Shown here: positions 45,340 through 55,496 of the stretch, in pieces
How positions within the stretch are numbered: the stretch's first letter is position 1
Layout: each line of letters starts with the position of its first letter
Assembly: GCA_910576385.1 (NCBI GenBank)
Contig: CAJTIR010000014.1
Location: forward strand, 40,150 to 104,149
Source: Lachnospiraceae bacterium
GTDB lineage: Bacteria > Bacillota > Clostridia > Lachnospirales > Lachnospiraceae
Length of the DNA stretch: 64,000 nt
Reading direction: 5' to 3'
The notes under the pieces: model-generated
Databases searched by the model: none
What the model saw: the letters and a program-made list of their open reading frames with translations, nothing else
Told to the model about the DNA's origin: nothing
Program-made: the position numbers and the translations under genes

Positions 45340-46034
45340 TCCATCTCCTCAAACAAAATTTCCTGATAACGCCTCCTGACCTCCGGCAGATAGCGCCTGG
45401 AAATCGGAATCCGGTAGCCGGAAATAAAAATTTCATTTCCATGTAATCTGTCAATATGGTACATATTGACAATAAAACTCTGATGACATCTAAAAAAAGT
45501 ATCTCCGCATACACGTAAGGCAACCTCATTTAACTTGCCTTTAAATTTCTGTACATTCCCATCTTGGCACTGAACCAAAATAGTATGTTCTTTGCTGCTG
45601 ATAAATAAAATCTTCCGATAGGGAACAGAACCCATCTGACCTCGGAATCGAAATTGAAGGGACGACGCTTTATCCTTGGACATCTGTTGTGAGACTCGAC
45701 TGATTAATTTCTCCACTTCATCCTTCTGGATAGGTTTTAAAAGATACTGGATAGCATAGAGATCATATGCCTGCCGATAAAAAGCATCACTGGATGAAAT
45801 AAAACAGATCACTGCATCTTCATCTCTCCCTCGTATTCGCTTTGCTACCTCTATGCCATTAATGGCGTCCATATAAATATCAATCAGATACAAATCAAAA
45901 TTTACCTCTTTTTCCTCTATATCCATTATAAAATTCCTTGCATCTGTATAAAGAGTTACATCATGCTCTCTGTCGAACATCGTTTTAATTTGTATAACAT
46001 CCTGTTGGCAGTCATCACATACCGCAATTTTCAT
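45336..46034 (-). CDS. LytTR-family response regulator
   Basis: A 232-residue regulator: receiver domain with phosphoacceptor Asp in FDLYLIDIYMDAINGIEV, and a C-terminal LytTR DNA-binding domain (ISSKEHTILVQCQDGNVQKF; FFRCHQSFIVNMYHID). Partner of the GHKL kinase, AgrA/ComE-like. LytTR regulators typically control virulence, competence or bacteriocin-like genes. Confidence 0.93.
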   Translation of the reverse strand: MKIAVCDDCQQDVIQIKTMFDREHDVTLYTDARNFIMDIEEKEVNFDLYLIDIYMDAINGIEVAKRIRGRDEDAVICFISSSDAFYRQAYDLYAIQYLLKPIQKDEVEKLISRVSQQMSKDKASSLQFRFRGQMGSVPYRKILFISSKEHTILVQCQDGNVQKFKGKLNEVALRVCGDTFFRCHQSFIVNMYHIDRLHGNEIFISGYRIPISRRYLPEVRRRYQEILFEEMD

Positions 46035-46286
46035 AATAATTCAGAAACCTTTCTAAGTTTTCTTTCATTATATCCAAAAACAACATTAACAATCAATGCC
46101 ATTATTGGTCGAAAACTTGCCGATTTTGTCGATTTTATATTTCTCCATTTTGTATTTTTATTATTTCACGCAATGATTGATAACCACCTGCCGCAAACAC
46201 ATCGGCAAATTGTCATGGGCCTCTAAATGGTATTTGGTCTGTGACGGAGATCATTATCATTCTCTGAAAACCATACAGATTCCATC

Positions 46287-47114
46287 TCACTCAAATATCA
46301 ACTCATCCACGGTCACAAATTCATAGCCCTGCTTTTTCAGCGTGTCAATGATCTCCATTGCCGCTGTCACTGAGGTTTCATAACCATCATGCATCAAAAT
46401 AATGTCGTTTTCCTTAATATTTTTAAGCACTTTATTTACAATCTGTGCATGGTTCTTGCTGGACCAGTCGAGGGTATCTACATCCCAGAGCACTTCAATC
46501 ATATTTACTTCGCAATCGAGTTTTTCATGCCAATCCCCAAAAGGCGGCCGAATATAAGAAGGATAAACACCTGTAATGTCAAAAATCATTTCATTGGTAC
46601 GAGTCACCTGTTGACAAGCCTGTTCCATTGAGAGCTTACTCAACTGTTCATGTTTATAAGAATGATTTCCTATCTGATGTCCTTCCTCATGGAGCTGTTT
46701 TACTATCTCAGGATATTTTTCCACTTCCTGACCTAGCAGAAAAAAAGTGGCTTTTACATTGCGTTCCTTTAATCCAGCAATCATCTCCGGTGTATATTGC
46801 GGATGCGGCCCATCATCAAAAGTCAAAGCCACTTTCTTCTTCTCCAAATTCTGTTCTTCTGTTTGACTGTCTTTTATTTCATCTTCCGGTTCCCCTGTAT
46901 CTCCTTGTACTTTCGCTGATGTGTGTTCTATGTCTTCTTGTCTTTGCAGCACTGTTTTCAACCCCTGTTTCACTTTCCCGCCTCTTCCGGCACCACTCAT
47001 TATAACAGCAAAAGCCAGGCAGATACAAAATAAATCAAATACCAGGCACTTTCTCCAAAAATGCAGTTTCTTAGTGCCTTCCCAAATCTGTTTCCAATGT
47101 TTTTTTTCCTTCAT
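46287..47114 (-). CDS. Polysaccharide deacetylase (NodB domain), membrane-anchored
   Basis: A 275-residue CE4 esterase. One transmembrane segment near residues 20-40 is followed by a linker and the NodB domain, with metal-binding and catalytic motifs TFDDGPHPQYTPEM, GNHSYKHEQLS, RPPFGDWHEK and the C-terminal LMHDGYETS. It probably deacetylates peptidoglycan N-acetyl groups or another envelope glycan. The 252-bp spacer to the response regulator shows no further feature. Confidence 0.92.
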   Translation of the reverse strand: MKEKKHWKQIWEGTKKLHFWRKCLVFDLFCICLAFAVIMSGAGRGGKVKQGLKTVLQRQEDIEHTSAKVQGDTGEPEDEIKDSQTEEQNLEKKKVALTFDDGPHPQYTPEMIAGLKERNVKATFFLLGQEVEKYPEIVKQLHEEGHQIGNHSYKHEQLSKLSMEQACQQVTRTNEMIFDITGVYPSYIRPPFGDWHEKLDCEVNMIEVLWDVDTLDWSSKNHAQIVNKVLKNIKENDIILMHDGYETSVTAAMEIIDTLKKQGYEFVTVDELIFE

Positions 47115-47290
47115 CCAGCAACTACTCCATAGAAACTTCTATGTAATATATGATTGAAAGGCTGTATTATATGTGATATTCTATGTAACTATTCACACCC
47201 CTAAAAATAGTGATTCAGACCTTTCAGATTAATTTGAAAACGGATAAATTTATTTTTATGAGGCTGATCATCCCCCAAGCCGCAGACAAC

Positions 47291-47383
47291 AAAAAGGGAC
47301 TGTCATACTATCATTCAAAGATACAGTAAGCAAAAAATTTTCACATCTTATATCCTTGCTTTTAAGTACCACAATCCCTTTTT
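47291..47383 (-). terminator. Large hairpin terminator behind clpB
   Basis: AAAAAGGGACTGT (47291-47303) and ACAATCCCTTTTT (47371-47383) pair at 12 of 13 positions; AAGCAA/TTGCTT pairs inside. On the minus strand the outer stem ends in CCCTTTTTGTTG. It lies about 90 bp behind the clpB stop. The rest of the 358-bp spacer contains a TATAAT that may belong to the deacetylase promoter. Confidence 0.55.
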
Positions 47384-47472
47384 ATTATCTCAAGCAAAGG
47401 CTCCCTGCCAACAAGTTCCATTTATTTCACTTACCACTTATAAAAACAGGCTCTTCTCTGATAAGATAAAAT

Positions 47473-50058
47473 TTAATTCTTACACTTTGCGGTCAACATA
47501 CCATTCTCCACATCAATCAAAATAACATCTCCTGCTCTCACCTGATCGGCAAGAATCAATTTTGCAGCCAAAGTTTCCACTGTCTTTTGCAGATAGCGTT
47601 TCAACGGTCTAGCGCCATACACTGGGTCATAGCCATGATCCACAATAAATTGCTGCGCATTGGCACTTAACTCCAAAGAGATTTCCCGTTCTGCTAGACG
47701 TTGATTCAAATCTGCCATCAGAAGATGAATGATTCCGCCAATATTATGCTTCGTCAAAGGCTTAAACAGAATAACCTCATCCAAACGATTTAAAAATTCT
47801 GGCCGGAAACTGCCTTTGAGCTCATCTAGCACTGCTTTTTCACATTCCGGCTTGATCTCACCATTGTCAGCAATCCCCTCCAACAAATAAGATGACCCCA
47901 GATTCGATGTCATAATTAATATGGTATTCTTAAAATCAACTGTGCGCCCCTGAGAATCTGTAATCCTTCCATCGTCCAACACTTGCAGCAGCACATTAAA
48001 TACATCTGGATGGGCCTTTTCCACCTCATCAAACAATACCACAGAATAAGGTTTCCTGCGGACTGCCTCTGTGAGCTGACCTCCCTCCTCATAACCTACA
48101 TATCCAGGAGGCGCTCCAATCAGACGAGAGACAGAATATTTCTCCATATACTCACTCATATCAATACGCACCATATTATTTTCATCATCAAATAAGCTGG
48201 CGGCAAGTGCCTTGGCGAGCTCTGTTTTACCAACGCCAGTCGGTCCCAAAAACAGGAACGAACCAATCGGCTTGCTGGGATCCTTGATTCCTGCCTTGGA
48301 GCGAATAATCGCCTCTGTCACTTTCGTAACGCCTTCCTCCTGTCCAATTACCCGTTTATGAAGCTCATCATCTAAATGCAGTGTCTTATTGCGTTCACTC
48401 TCTGTTAATTTTGCTACTGGAATACCCGTCCAACGAGAAATAATCTTAGCAATTTCCTCTTCGCTGACATTTTCATGAACCAAACTTAAGTCTTTGTTTC
48501 TTACTTGTTCTTCCTCGATTTCCAATTGACGCTGCAATTCTGGTTTCCTTCCATATTGCAATTCTGCTGCCTTTTCCAGATCATAATTCTGCTGCGCCAT
48601 CGCAATTTCATTATTAATTGCTTCCAGCTCTTCCCGCAGTTTCTGTACCTTCTCCACTGATTTTTTCTCATTATCCCACTGCGCTTTTTTTGACTGAAAC
48701 TCATTTTTGAGATCAGCAAGTTCCTTTTGCAAAGTCTCCAGACGGTCTTTACTGAGACGATCTTCTTCTTTTTTCAGTGCAGCCTCCTCGATCTCCATCT
48801 GCATGACTTTGCGCTGCAGCTCGTCCAGCTCTGTGGGCATGGAATCTAATTCTGTCTTAATCAATGCACATGCTTCATCCACTAAGTCAATGGCCTTATC
48901 TGGCAGGAAACGGTCACTGATATAGCGGTTAGAGAGCACCGCCGCTGATACCAATGCACTGTCTGTTATTTTTACACCATGAAAGACTTCATATCTGTCT
49001 TTCAATCCACGGAGAATGGAAATGGTATCTTCCACGGTAGGTTCTTCCACATGTACTGGCTGAAATCTTCGCTCTAAGGCTGCGTCCTTTTCCACATATT
49101 CTCGATATTCATCTAAGGTAGTAGCCCCAATACAGTGCAGTTCTCCTCTGGCAAGCATAGGTTTTAACAACTGTCCGGCGTCCATAGCTCCCTCTGTCTT
49201 GCCAGCACCTACAATGGTATGCAATTCGTCGATAAACAAAATAATCTGTCCATCACTGCTCTTAATCTCATCCAGGACAGCCTTTAAGCGTTCCTCAAAT
49301 TCACCACGATATTTAGCCCCTGCCACAAGTGCTCCCATATCCAAAGCAAACAAACGCTTATCCTTTAACCCTTCTGGCACATCTCCCCGCACAATCCGTT
49401 GTGCAAGCCCTTCCACTACTGCTGTCTTACCAACACCAGGTTCACCGATCAATACAGGATTATTTTTGGTCTTTCGGGATAAAATACGTACCACATTTCT
49501 GATCTCATTATCTCTTCCGATTACTGGATCAAGCTTCTGATCTCTGGCTCGTTCCACCATATCATAACCATATTTTGTCAAGGTATCATACGTTGCCTCT
49601 GGATTGTCAGAAACTACTTTCTGATTTCCCCTGACAGTGGCAAGCGCCTGCAAAAAACGATCTCTAGTAATTCCATACTCCTTAAAAATTTCTTTTAAAG
49701 CCTGATTAGGATATTTCAGCAATGTCAAAAATAGATGCTCTACTGATACATACTCGTCACCCATTTTCTTTGCTTCGTCCTCAGCGCTGACCAACACTTT
49801 ATTTAAATGCTGACCCATATAGATCTGTCCGCCAGACACCTTTACCCTCTTTGCCAAAGCTTTCTGCGCATTCTGAATAAAATGATCTTTATTGATCTCC
49901 ATCTTTTCAATCAATTTGGGAATCAGTCCATCCTCCTGTAATAACAGTGAGACAAGCAGATGCTCCTGTTCAATTTCCTGGTTGCCATATTCGTATGCCA
50001 GCTTCTCACAACCATTGATGGCCTCCACTGATTTCTGTGTAAATTTCTGAATATTCAT
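47473..50058 (-). CDS. clpB: Disaggregase chaperone ClpB
   Basis: The Hsp100 hexamer that pulls proteins out of aggregates with DnaK. The 861 residues show the Clp_N domain, AAA-1 ([20 protein letters not shown]), the coiled-coil M domain between about residues 410 and 520 that distinguishes ClpB from ClpC, AAA-2 ([15 protein letters not shown]) and the C-terminal small domain. A CIRCE operator covers its promoter, so HrcA control of heat induction is expected. Confidence 0.97.
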   Translation of the reverse strand: MNIQKFTQKSVEAINGCEKLAYEYGNQEIEQEHLLVSLLLQEDGLIPKLIEKMEINKDHFIQNAQKALAKRVKVSGGQIYMGQHLNKVLVSAEDEAKKMGDEYVSVEHLFLTLLKYPNQALKEIFKEYGITRDRFLQALATVRGNQKVVSDNPEATYDTLTKYGYDMVERARDQKLDPVIGRDNEIRNVVRILSRKTKNNPVLIGEPGVGKTAVVEGLAQRIVRGDVPEGLKDKRLFALDMGALVAGAKYRGEFEERLKAVLDEIKSSDGQIILFIDELHTIVGAGKTEGAMDAGQLLKPMLARGELHCIGATTLDEYREYVEKDAALERRFQPVHVEEPTVEDTISILRGLKDRYEVFHGVKITDSALVSAAVLSNRYISDRFLPDKAIDLVDEACALIKTELDSMPTELDELQRKVMQMEIEEAALKKEEDRLSKDRLETLQKELADLKNEFQSKKAQWDNEKKSVEKVQKLREELEAINNEIAMAQQNYDLEKAAELQYGRKPELQRQLEIEEEQVRNKDLSLVHENVSEEEIAKIISRWTGIPVAKLTESERNKTLHLDDELHKRVIGQEEGVTKVTEAIIRSKAGIKDPSKPIGSFLFLGPTGVGKTELAKALAASLFDDENNMVRIDMSEYMEKYSVSRLIGAPPGYVGYEEGGQLTEAVRRKPYSVVLFDEVEKAHPDVFNVLLQVLDDGRITDSQGRTVDFKNTILIMTSNLGSSYLLEGIADNGEIKPECEKAVLDELKGSFRPEFLNRLDEVILFKPLTKHNIGGIIHLLMADLNQRLAEREISLELSANAQQFIVDHGYDPVYGARPLKRYLQKTVETLAAKLILADQVRAGDVILIDVENGMLTAKCKN

Positions 50059-50154
50059 AAGGGTTCCTCCTTCCCAATTCTACATATACTATTGTCCGTA
50101 AATAGAAATATTCCATACACTGCTCTGAATGTTCTTTGTTCTATTTCTGATATA

Positions 50155-50183
50155 ACATTACCACCGATTATTAGCACTGTCAA
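50155..50183 (-). promoter_or_regulatory. clpB promoter
   Basis: Perfect TTGACA (50178-50183), 17-bp spacer, TAATGT (50155-50160) on the minus strand. Confidence 0.75.
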
Positions 50184-50197
50184 TAGGTGAGTGCTAA
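50171..50197. promoter_or_regulatory. CIRCE operator (HrcA site) at the clpB promoter
   Basis: TTAGCACTG-N9-GAGTGCTAA, which matches the CIRCE consensus TTAGCACTC-N9-GAGTGCTAA at 17 of 18 arm positions. It overlaps the -35 box. CIRCE more often governs groESL and dnaK operons; clpB under CIRCE is known in some Firmicutes. Confidence 0.92.
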
Positions 50198-50310
50198 TTC
50201 GTTTCAAATACTTTTTCAAAGTGCTTCAAAGCCTTATTTTTAGGGCATTTAAGAGATTAGTAAAAATCAATACATCTTCAAACTTTTACAAATTACCTCA
50301 TACTTTTTAA

Positions 50311-50332
50311 AAATTTGAAGTAAATTTGAAGT
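50311..50332. repeat. Two 11-bp direct repeats next to int, candidate integrase arm sites
   Basis: AAATTTGAAGT occurs twice in tandem just behind the int stop. Two inverted relatives of its TTTGAAG core lie at about 50222 and 50274. Tyrosine integrases of the Tn916/lambda type use such short repeats as arm sites. This is inference. Confidence 0.4.
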
Positions 50333-50338
50333 AAAAAT

Positions 50339-51523
50339 TCATCCTATTAGCCTTATCTTCTCCATCTTGTCCATTTCTTTTCGGTTACGTTCTGCGGAAA
50401 TATGATTGTACACTTCCATCGTAACAGAAATCTTTCTGTGGCCCATGATATACTGCAACACCTTTGGGTCGATTCCGGCTTCTGCCATCCTCGTACATCC
50501 GGTGTGCCTAAGATTGTGCGCTGAAATGTGTGGCAATTCTATTTCCCCAACCGTACTATTGTATTTATTTACAATATTGAGCAAAAGATTATTAACTGCG
50601 CTTGGCATAATTGGATTATTGTGTTTTGTGGAAAATACAAAATCACTGTACCCACCAATCTCTACATTTGTCCTCCATCCTTTTGACAGCTGGTTCTGCC
50701 TTTGCTTAATCAACGCCTTATAAACATCGGTTGTCATAGGAATTGTCCTAACACCAGAATCTGTTTTGGGATTATCAGCATAAAATCCATATGCTCCACC
50801 AGACTTCTTGTATATCAGTTGATGGTTTATGTTCACTTCCTTATTCTTAAAATCCACATCATCCCATGTGAGACCAATAGCTTCTCCGCACCGAACCGCC
50901 GTCCCAATCATAAAAGCAATGAGAGGATAATGTACAGAATACACCTTGCTTTGTCGCATAAACCCAAGAAATTCTTCCTGTTCTTGCAAGGTCAATGATA
51001 TTTTTTCGCCAGAATCATTGTTAAACTCACTCAAACAGCCGTTGCATGGATTCTTCCGAATAATATCATCATCAACCGCAAGGTCAAGGCAAGGGGAAAT
51101 CATGCAGTTAAACGCCTTGATTGTGGAATATTTTAATCCTCTTTCCGAAAGAGAATTGTAAAACCTTAGTATGTCGGATTTTTTAATGTCGCATAACCTC
51201 TTATTCCCCAGCGCATTTTCCCGCAAATTTCCGTTCCATAAGTCGATGTAATTCTGCTTTGTTGAATTACGAATCTGTGTTTTTAACGATATGTACTTGT
51301 CGAACTGCTCATTTAGTGTAATCTCCGCCCCAACTGTATCAATATTATCATCCAAATCCCTGTTTATTTGCTTTTCTTGCTTTCGTAAATCAGATAAGCT
51401 ATTGGCGTATATGCTTTTCCTTTTCCCGTAAATGTCGGAATATTGATACACGTACCGTCCGTCCTTCCTTTGACTCTCTCCTTTCTGCAAGACCCTACCC
51501 TTATTATCTTTTCTTCGTTCCAT
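50339..51523 (-). CDS. int: Site-specific tyrosine integrase
   Basis: A 394-residue tyrosine recombinase. An AP2-like arm-binding N-terminal region (GRYVYQYSDIYGKRKSIYAN), a SAM-like core-binding domain and the catalytic domain are visible, with Arg in GTAVRCGEAIGL, His-x-x-Arg in SAHNLRHTGCTRM, His in YIMGHRKISVT and the nucleophile Tyr in MEVYNHIS. The start at 51523 (MERRKDNKG) has AAAGGAG upstream; the frame open to 51589 lacks one. It would integrate and excise the element. Confidence 0.95.
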   Translation of the reverse strand: MERRKDNKGRVLQKGESQRKDGRYVYQYSDIYGKRKSIYANSLSDLRKQEKQINRDLDDNIDTVGAEITLNEQFDKYISLKTQIRNSTKQNYIDLWNGNLRENALGNKRLCDIKKSDILRFYNSLSERGLKYSTIKAFNCMISPCLDLAVDDDIIRKNPCNGCLSEFNNDSGEKISLTLQEQEEFLGFMRQSKVYSVHYPLIAFMIGTAVRCGEAIGLTWDDVDFKNKEVNINHQLIYKKSGGAYGFYADNPKTDSGVRTIPMTTDVYKALIKQRQNQLSKGWRTNVEIGGYSDFVFSTKHNNPIMPSAVNNLLLNIVNKYNSTVGEIELPHISAHNLRHTGCTRMAEAGIDPKVLQYIMGHRKISVTMEVYNHISAERNRKEMDKMEKIRLIG

Positions 51524-51631
51524 TGACAAAATCTCCTTTCTGTAAAGAAAAGAGCGTTGCAAGTGCATACAATATAACACAAACAACACTCTTTTTCAAT
51601 TCTTTGTAACGGTTTGATTTGCTTTGAATGT

Positions 51632-51829
51632 CTATATAACCTCTTTATCCAATATGTACTTCTCGAACTTCGCTCTCTTAATAAGGGAATACGAACCTTT
51701 TTTCAGCACAAAATCGCAATCTTTCTCTTCCAGAAGTTCCCTTATCTTATGCACCCCTATGTGGCTGTATTCCGCTGTTTCTTCAATCGTAAGCAATAAT
51801 TTCTGTGGTATAGGAACTGTTTCTTTCAC
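51632..51829 (-). CDS. xis: Excisionase (Tn916 Xis-like)
   Basis: A 65-residue winged-helix protein (LLLTIEETAEYSHIGVHKIR) of the excisionase type that bends DNA and steers the integrase toward excision. It lies directly upstream of int with a 108-bp spacer, the xis-int order of Tn916, and overlaps the YopX gene by 4 bp. Confidence 0.85.
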   Translation of the reverse strand: MKETVPIPQKLLLTIEETAEYSHIGVHKIRELLEEKDCDFVLKKGSYSLIKRAKFEKYILDKEVI

Positions 51830-52320
51830 TCCTCCTCGCCTCCTTCCAAAAGTTCTGGATTGTCAAAAATGTTTCCGATAACCTCAAAACTTTCCTCATG
51901 CAGTCCGTAGAAATCACACAGTGGAACAACAACCTTTTCTTGCTTGTCCGTTTCGTTTTCATGCCCCATATATTCCCTTATTTCCTTTGTTTGCAACAGA
52001 ATAGCACCGAAACAAGCCATATCATTCATGTATTCTATGGAAACAAAAATCTCTTTCTCGTACTCGCATCCATCAAATAGGAATTGATGTATCTTGACAA
52101 TATCCCCTTCGTAGATTTCCGTTCCATTCTTATCATCAAAGCCTATGTACTGCATGTACTCATAAGCTGACAAATCACTATTCAATCTGCTGTTTATCAT
52201 TTCAACATCAGAACAACATACACCATCAAACCAGTTCTGTTCTTCATCTTCATGTTTATAGCACATATTTTTCTTTTCGGTGTTCCATGCCCTGTATTTA
52301 TTAACTCTGCTCATTTCCAT
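51826..52320 (-). CDS. YopX family phage protein
   Basis: A 164-residue protein starting RVNKYRAWNTEKKNMCY, with DKNGTEIYEGDIVKI and the C-terminal FEVIGNIFDNPELLE, all characteristic of YopX from SPbeta-like phages. Function unknown. Confidence 0.88.
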   Translation of the reverse strand: MEMSRVNKYRAWNTEKKNMCYKHEDEEQNWFDGVCCSDVEMINSRLNSDLSAYEYMQYIGFDDKNGTEIYEGDIVKIHQFLFDGCEYEKEIFVSIEYMNDMACFGAILLQTKEIREYMGHENETDKQEKVVVPLCDFYGLHEESFEVIGNIFDNPELLEGGEEE

Positions 52321-52874
52321 CCTCCATTCCCAAAAATCAGTTTATTTTCATTTCTCCAAAAATCATTACCTGGAAGATACATAATCTTCCCTATGCTCTC
52401 CATGCGTTTTTCATAGCATTTCTCACAAACTCCCTTACCGCCCACAACCTTATCTTTTCCGCATATATAGCAAATCCCATACGCCACACGATCCGAACGG
52501 TCAATATTCGCTTTCTTTGCGTTCCTCTTATTTCGTATCTTTGCAAGGCATTTCGCACATTTTGTCTTTCCCAAAACCGCCTTTTCGTGCTTACAGTATG
52601 TGCAGATACCCATTTCTTTCAATTTTTTGTATTTGTCTAAATCTCGTTTCTTATGTTTATCTAAATTTCTCTGCCTGCTCTTCCTGCTTTGTTCGCTGTC
52701 CTTATCAGCGCATTCCAAACACATAACCTTGTGCGGTTCTGCCGGATTTTTGTGACAACGGACACAGATTTTCAAATCTTTGTAAAAATGGTATTCTTCA
52801 TATCGTTCTGTCATAATTCTTTGGAGTAAAGCCGGCTTTAATCGTGCGCACGAAACCTCTTTGCCTCCAATCAT
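52311..52874 (-). CDS. Cys-rich phage protein with repeated zinc-knuckle motifs
   Basis: Three or four CxxC pairs in succession (CVRCHKNPAEPHKVMCLEC, CTYCKHEKAVLGKTKCAKC, CYICGKDKVVGGKGVCEKC) predict three treble-clef-like zinc sites joined by basic helices (KSRQRNLDKHKKRDLDKYK). That suggests nucleic acid binding. The start may be the ATG at 52874 or at 52814; neither has a strong ribosome site. No known family recognised. Confidence 0.75.
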   Translation of the reverse strand: MIGGKEVSCARLKPALLQRIMTERYEEYHFYKDLKICVRCHKNPAEPHKVMCLECADKDSEQSRKSRQRNLDKHKKRDLDKYKKLKEMGICTYCKHEKAVLGKTKCAKCLAKIRNKRNAKKANIDRSDRVAYGICYICGKDKVVGGKGVCEKCYEKRMESIGKIMYLPGNDFWRNENKLIFGNGGWK

Positions 52875-54342
52875 TCAGTTTTATATTTCCTTATACAAAT
52901 TCTCCTTTCCGGGTATCATCTGCCCGAAAATTGCCATTAAGACATTCTTTACAATGCTGTTTCCCGCCTGTTTGTAAAGCTGCGTATTGCTGTTGACTTC
53001 CTTTGCTTTATGAAAATCTTCATCAGAAAATCCCATAAGCCACCAACATTCAAGCGGGGTTAGTTTTCGTATACGGCATGTAGGCTCAACTACACCTTCA
53101 TATCCGAATCCGCTACCATTTTCGCAATTTCTTTCTACATTCGCAAGCCCACATTTATAAGTACACGCTCTTATTTTTCCTACTACTTCATTTCCTTGTG
53201 TAGTTACTGGATTTTCCAACACCTTATTATCTTTCTGCATGCTCGTCAGCGCATTGCAGATACCTTGACCGTTCGTCTCTAACCTCTGTTCTGTCGGACT
53301 TCCTGCGGTTCGGTCCGATGGGTTATCTGGATTTCTGCCACGCATGGCAACAATCTGTTTTTCTGTTGGACCATCATATTTGTTGCATCCGCACAAATTG
53401 CAATCATCCTCCATAAAATGGCTGCATAATCCGCAGTGTACTTTTGTAAAATCTTTTTTTATTTCAAGTATTTTTGGTTCTCTCTGACCGCCCTGGCAAG
53501 TATTGATTGTAGGAGAAAGACCACTACTGTCATAAACCCTGCCACATTGCGGATTTTCAAAGTTTTCTCTGTCTGCGTCCATATTTCCAATCTGTTTTAC
53601 TTCCATTCCACCACTCCATTTCCTACCGATTGCTGATTTGACATTCCCCTATCTTCTCTTGCCGTAATGCAGTTACTTATCGTTTTTTGTTTGGATTGTT
53701 TAATGACAGGTCAGCAAAAATCTTTGCACCCTCGCCCTTATTCGTGGTAATTGTTGGACTTAAATCTCTCGCATATACATTTCCGTTCATTCCGTTTCCA
53801 CTTGGATTTATTTTCCCAATACAGCCTTGCAATGTGCCATTCTCAATAAGTTTCTGTATCAATTTCTGCGCCTTTTCGCTGTTGATATAATACTTCTCGT
53901 CAACCTCATTTTCCAAATAGTCCTTTAACTTCCGTTCAAGCGGTATCGGTTGCGGAAATTTATAATTCCATTCACCAAGCAAGCTAACCATAAAGCATCT
54001 ATCGCGATTTTGAGCCACGCCATAATCTTTAGCGTTCAAATCCTGCCAGTAGTTTGAATATCCCTTGCTTTCAAGAAAATCAATCCACTTTTGAAAATCG
54101 GGCATATTTGCTTTTGAATGGACTTGCGGCACATTCTCCATCAGTAGCACTTGCGGAAGTTCAGAACATTCATTCAGTATCCTTTCGACTTCCCATAATA
54201 AACCAGACCTCGTGTCGCTGCCTTTTGTCATTCCTTTTTGCTTGCCGGCGACTGATAAATCCTTGGTGTTAGTATATAAGTGTGGACAGGAAAAGTTGAA
54301 CAACCTATACTATCAAATGAAAGAGCAAAGGAGATGAAGGGC

Positions 54343-54621
54343 ATGGCGAAAAACCAAAAATCTTACACTCTGGAATTTAAACAGCAGATCGTGGATCTGT
54401 ACAATGCCGGAGGAACCTCGTATCCAAAACTGGAACGTGAATATGGCGTAAATCGGAGTACTATCAGCGGGTGGGTAAAGCAGCTTTCCCCAATCAAAGT
54501 ATCGGGGGAGGAAACGGTTACCCTCAGGGAGTATAAGGCTCTCCAAAAAGAAATCCAGCGCCTTAAGATCGAGAACGAAATACTAAAAAAAGCGACCGCC
54601 ATATTCGCAAAAGAACAATAG
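54343..54621 (+). CDS. IS3-family transposase OrfA
   Basis: A 92-residue DNA-binding protein: helix-turn-helix (LEREYGVNRSTISGWVKQL) and a leucine-zipper coiled coil (QKEIQRLKIENEILKKATAI). The start MAKNQKS at 54343 has AAAGGAG nine bases upstream. An A7 run at 54585-54591 near its end allows a -1 frameshift into orfB. Confidence 0.92.
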   Translation: MAKNQKSYTLEFKQQIVDLYNAGGTSYPKLEREYGVNRSTISGWVKQLSPIKVSGEETVTLREYKALQKEIQRLKIENEILKKATAIFAKEQ

Positions 54622-55496
54622 CCGAGATTGTTGCATTTATCCAGAATAACTTAACCAATTACTCTGTATCCCAGCTTTGCAGTGCCCTGAAATTCCCAAG
54701 GAGTACCTATTACAAGGCTCTGGTTTGTGTACCTTCAAATAAGCGGATGGAGTATGAGGAATTCGGCAGGAAAGTGAAACAGGCCTTTGAGGATTCCAAA
54801 CGCAGATATGGGGCTGTCAAACTATGCCGTGTACTCAATGCCGCTGGGACACCCTGCAGCATCAAGCGGGTGCAGAGGCATATGGCAGAGCAGGGGCTGC
54901 GCTCTGTTGTAGTAAAGAAGTACAACCACCGTGCCAATCATGGCAGCGTCCCAGATGATAAGGTAAATATTTTGCAGCGTGATTTTGAAACGGAGACCAT
55001 TAACCAAAAATGGTGTACGGACATTACTTACATCCATGTGCAGAAAGAAGGATGGACTTATCTGGCGTCTGTTATGGACCTATGCAGCCGCAAGATCATC
55101 GGGTATGCCTATGGAACATCTATGACGGCGGAACTGGCAGTCCAGGCAGTAAAGAATGCGTGCCTGAATGTCGCGGATACAGAGGGGATTATCCTGCACA
55201 GCGACCTTGGGAGTCAGTACACGGGTCGGGAATTTGAAAACTACTTGGCCAGCAGGGGAATCCTGCATTCTTTCAGCCGTAAGGGGAATCCATATGACAA
55301 TGCCTGTATTGAGTCATTCCATTCCGTGCTGAAAAAGGAAGAAATCTATCTCCATGACTATCAGGATTCAACGGAAGCCCGCAGAGCAATCTTTGAATAC
55401 ATAGAGGGCTGGTATAACCGTAAAAGAATACACAGTGCTATTGGTTATATGACACCACAACAAAAGGAGGATGAAGAACTTAAAACAGCAGCATAA
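54591..55496 (+). CDS. IS3-family transposase OrfB (made as OrfAB by -1 frameshift)
   Basis: The DDE integrase part of the transposase: Asp in WCTDITYIHV, Asp in LHSDLGSQYTG and Glu in NACIESFHSVLKKEE. The frame is open from the A7 slippery run, where a -1 shift gives RTIAEIVAFIQNNLTN, normal OrfB N-terminal sequence. An isolated OrfB could only start at the ATG at 54747 and would be truncated, so the frameshift fusion is the likely active form. Confidence 0.92.
   Translation, partial: SDRHIRKRTIAEIVAFIQNNLTNYSVSQLCSALKFPRSTYYKALVCVPSNKRMEYEEFGRKVKQAFEDSKRRYGAVKLCRVLNAAGTPCSIKRVQRHMAEQGLRSVVVKKYNHRANHGSVPDDKVNILQRDFETETINQKWCTDITYIHVQKEGWTYLASVMDLCSRKIIGYAYGTSMTAELAVQAVKNACLNVADTEGIILHSDLGSQYTGREFENYLASRGILHSFSRKGNPYDNACIESFHSVLKKEEIYLHDYQDSTEARRAIFEYIEGWYNRKRIHSAIGYMTPQQKEDEELKTAA

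Noticed and set aside
46035..46286. Spacer searched for an AgrD-like peptide gene for the two-component system
   Set aside because: No short ORF with a good ribosome site, amphipathic leader and conserved Cys/charged tail was found.
52881..53606. Reading the C-terminal methyltransferase piece as an independent intact gene
   Set aside because: It lacks motifs I-VIII, and the intervening frame reads as family-like coding sequence joining it to the middle piece, so a broken single gene fits better.
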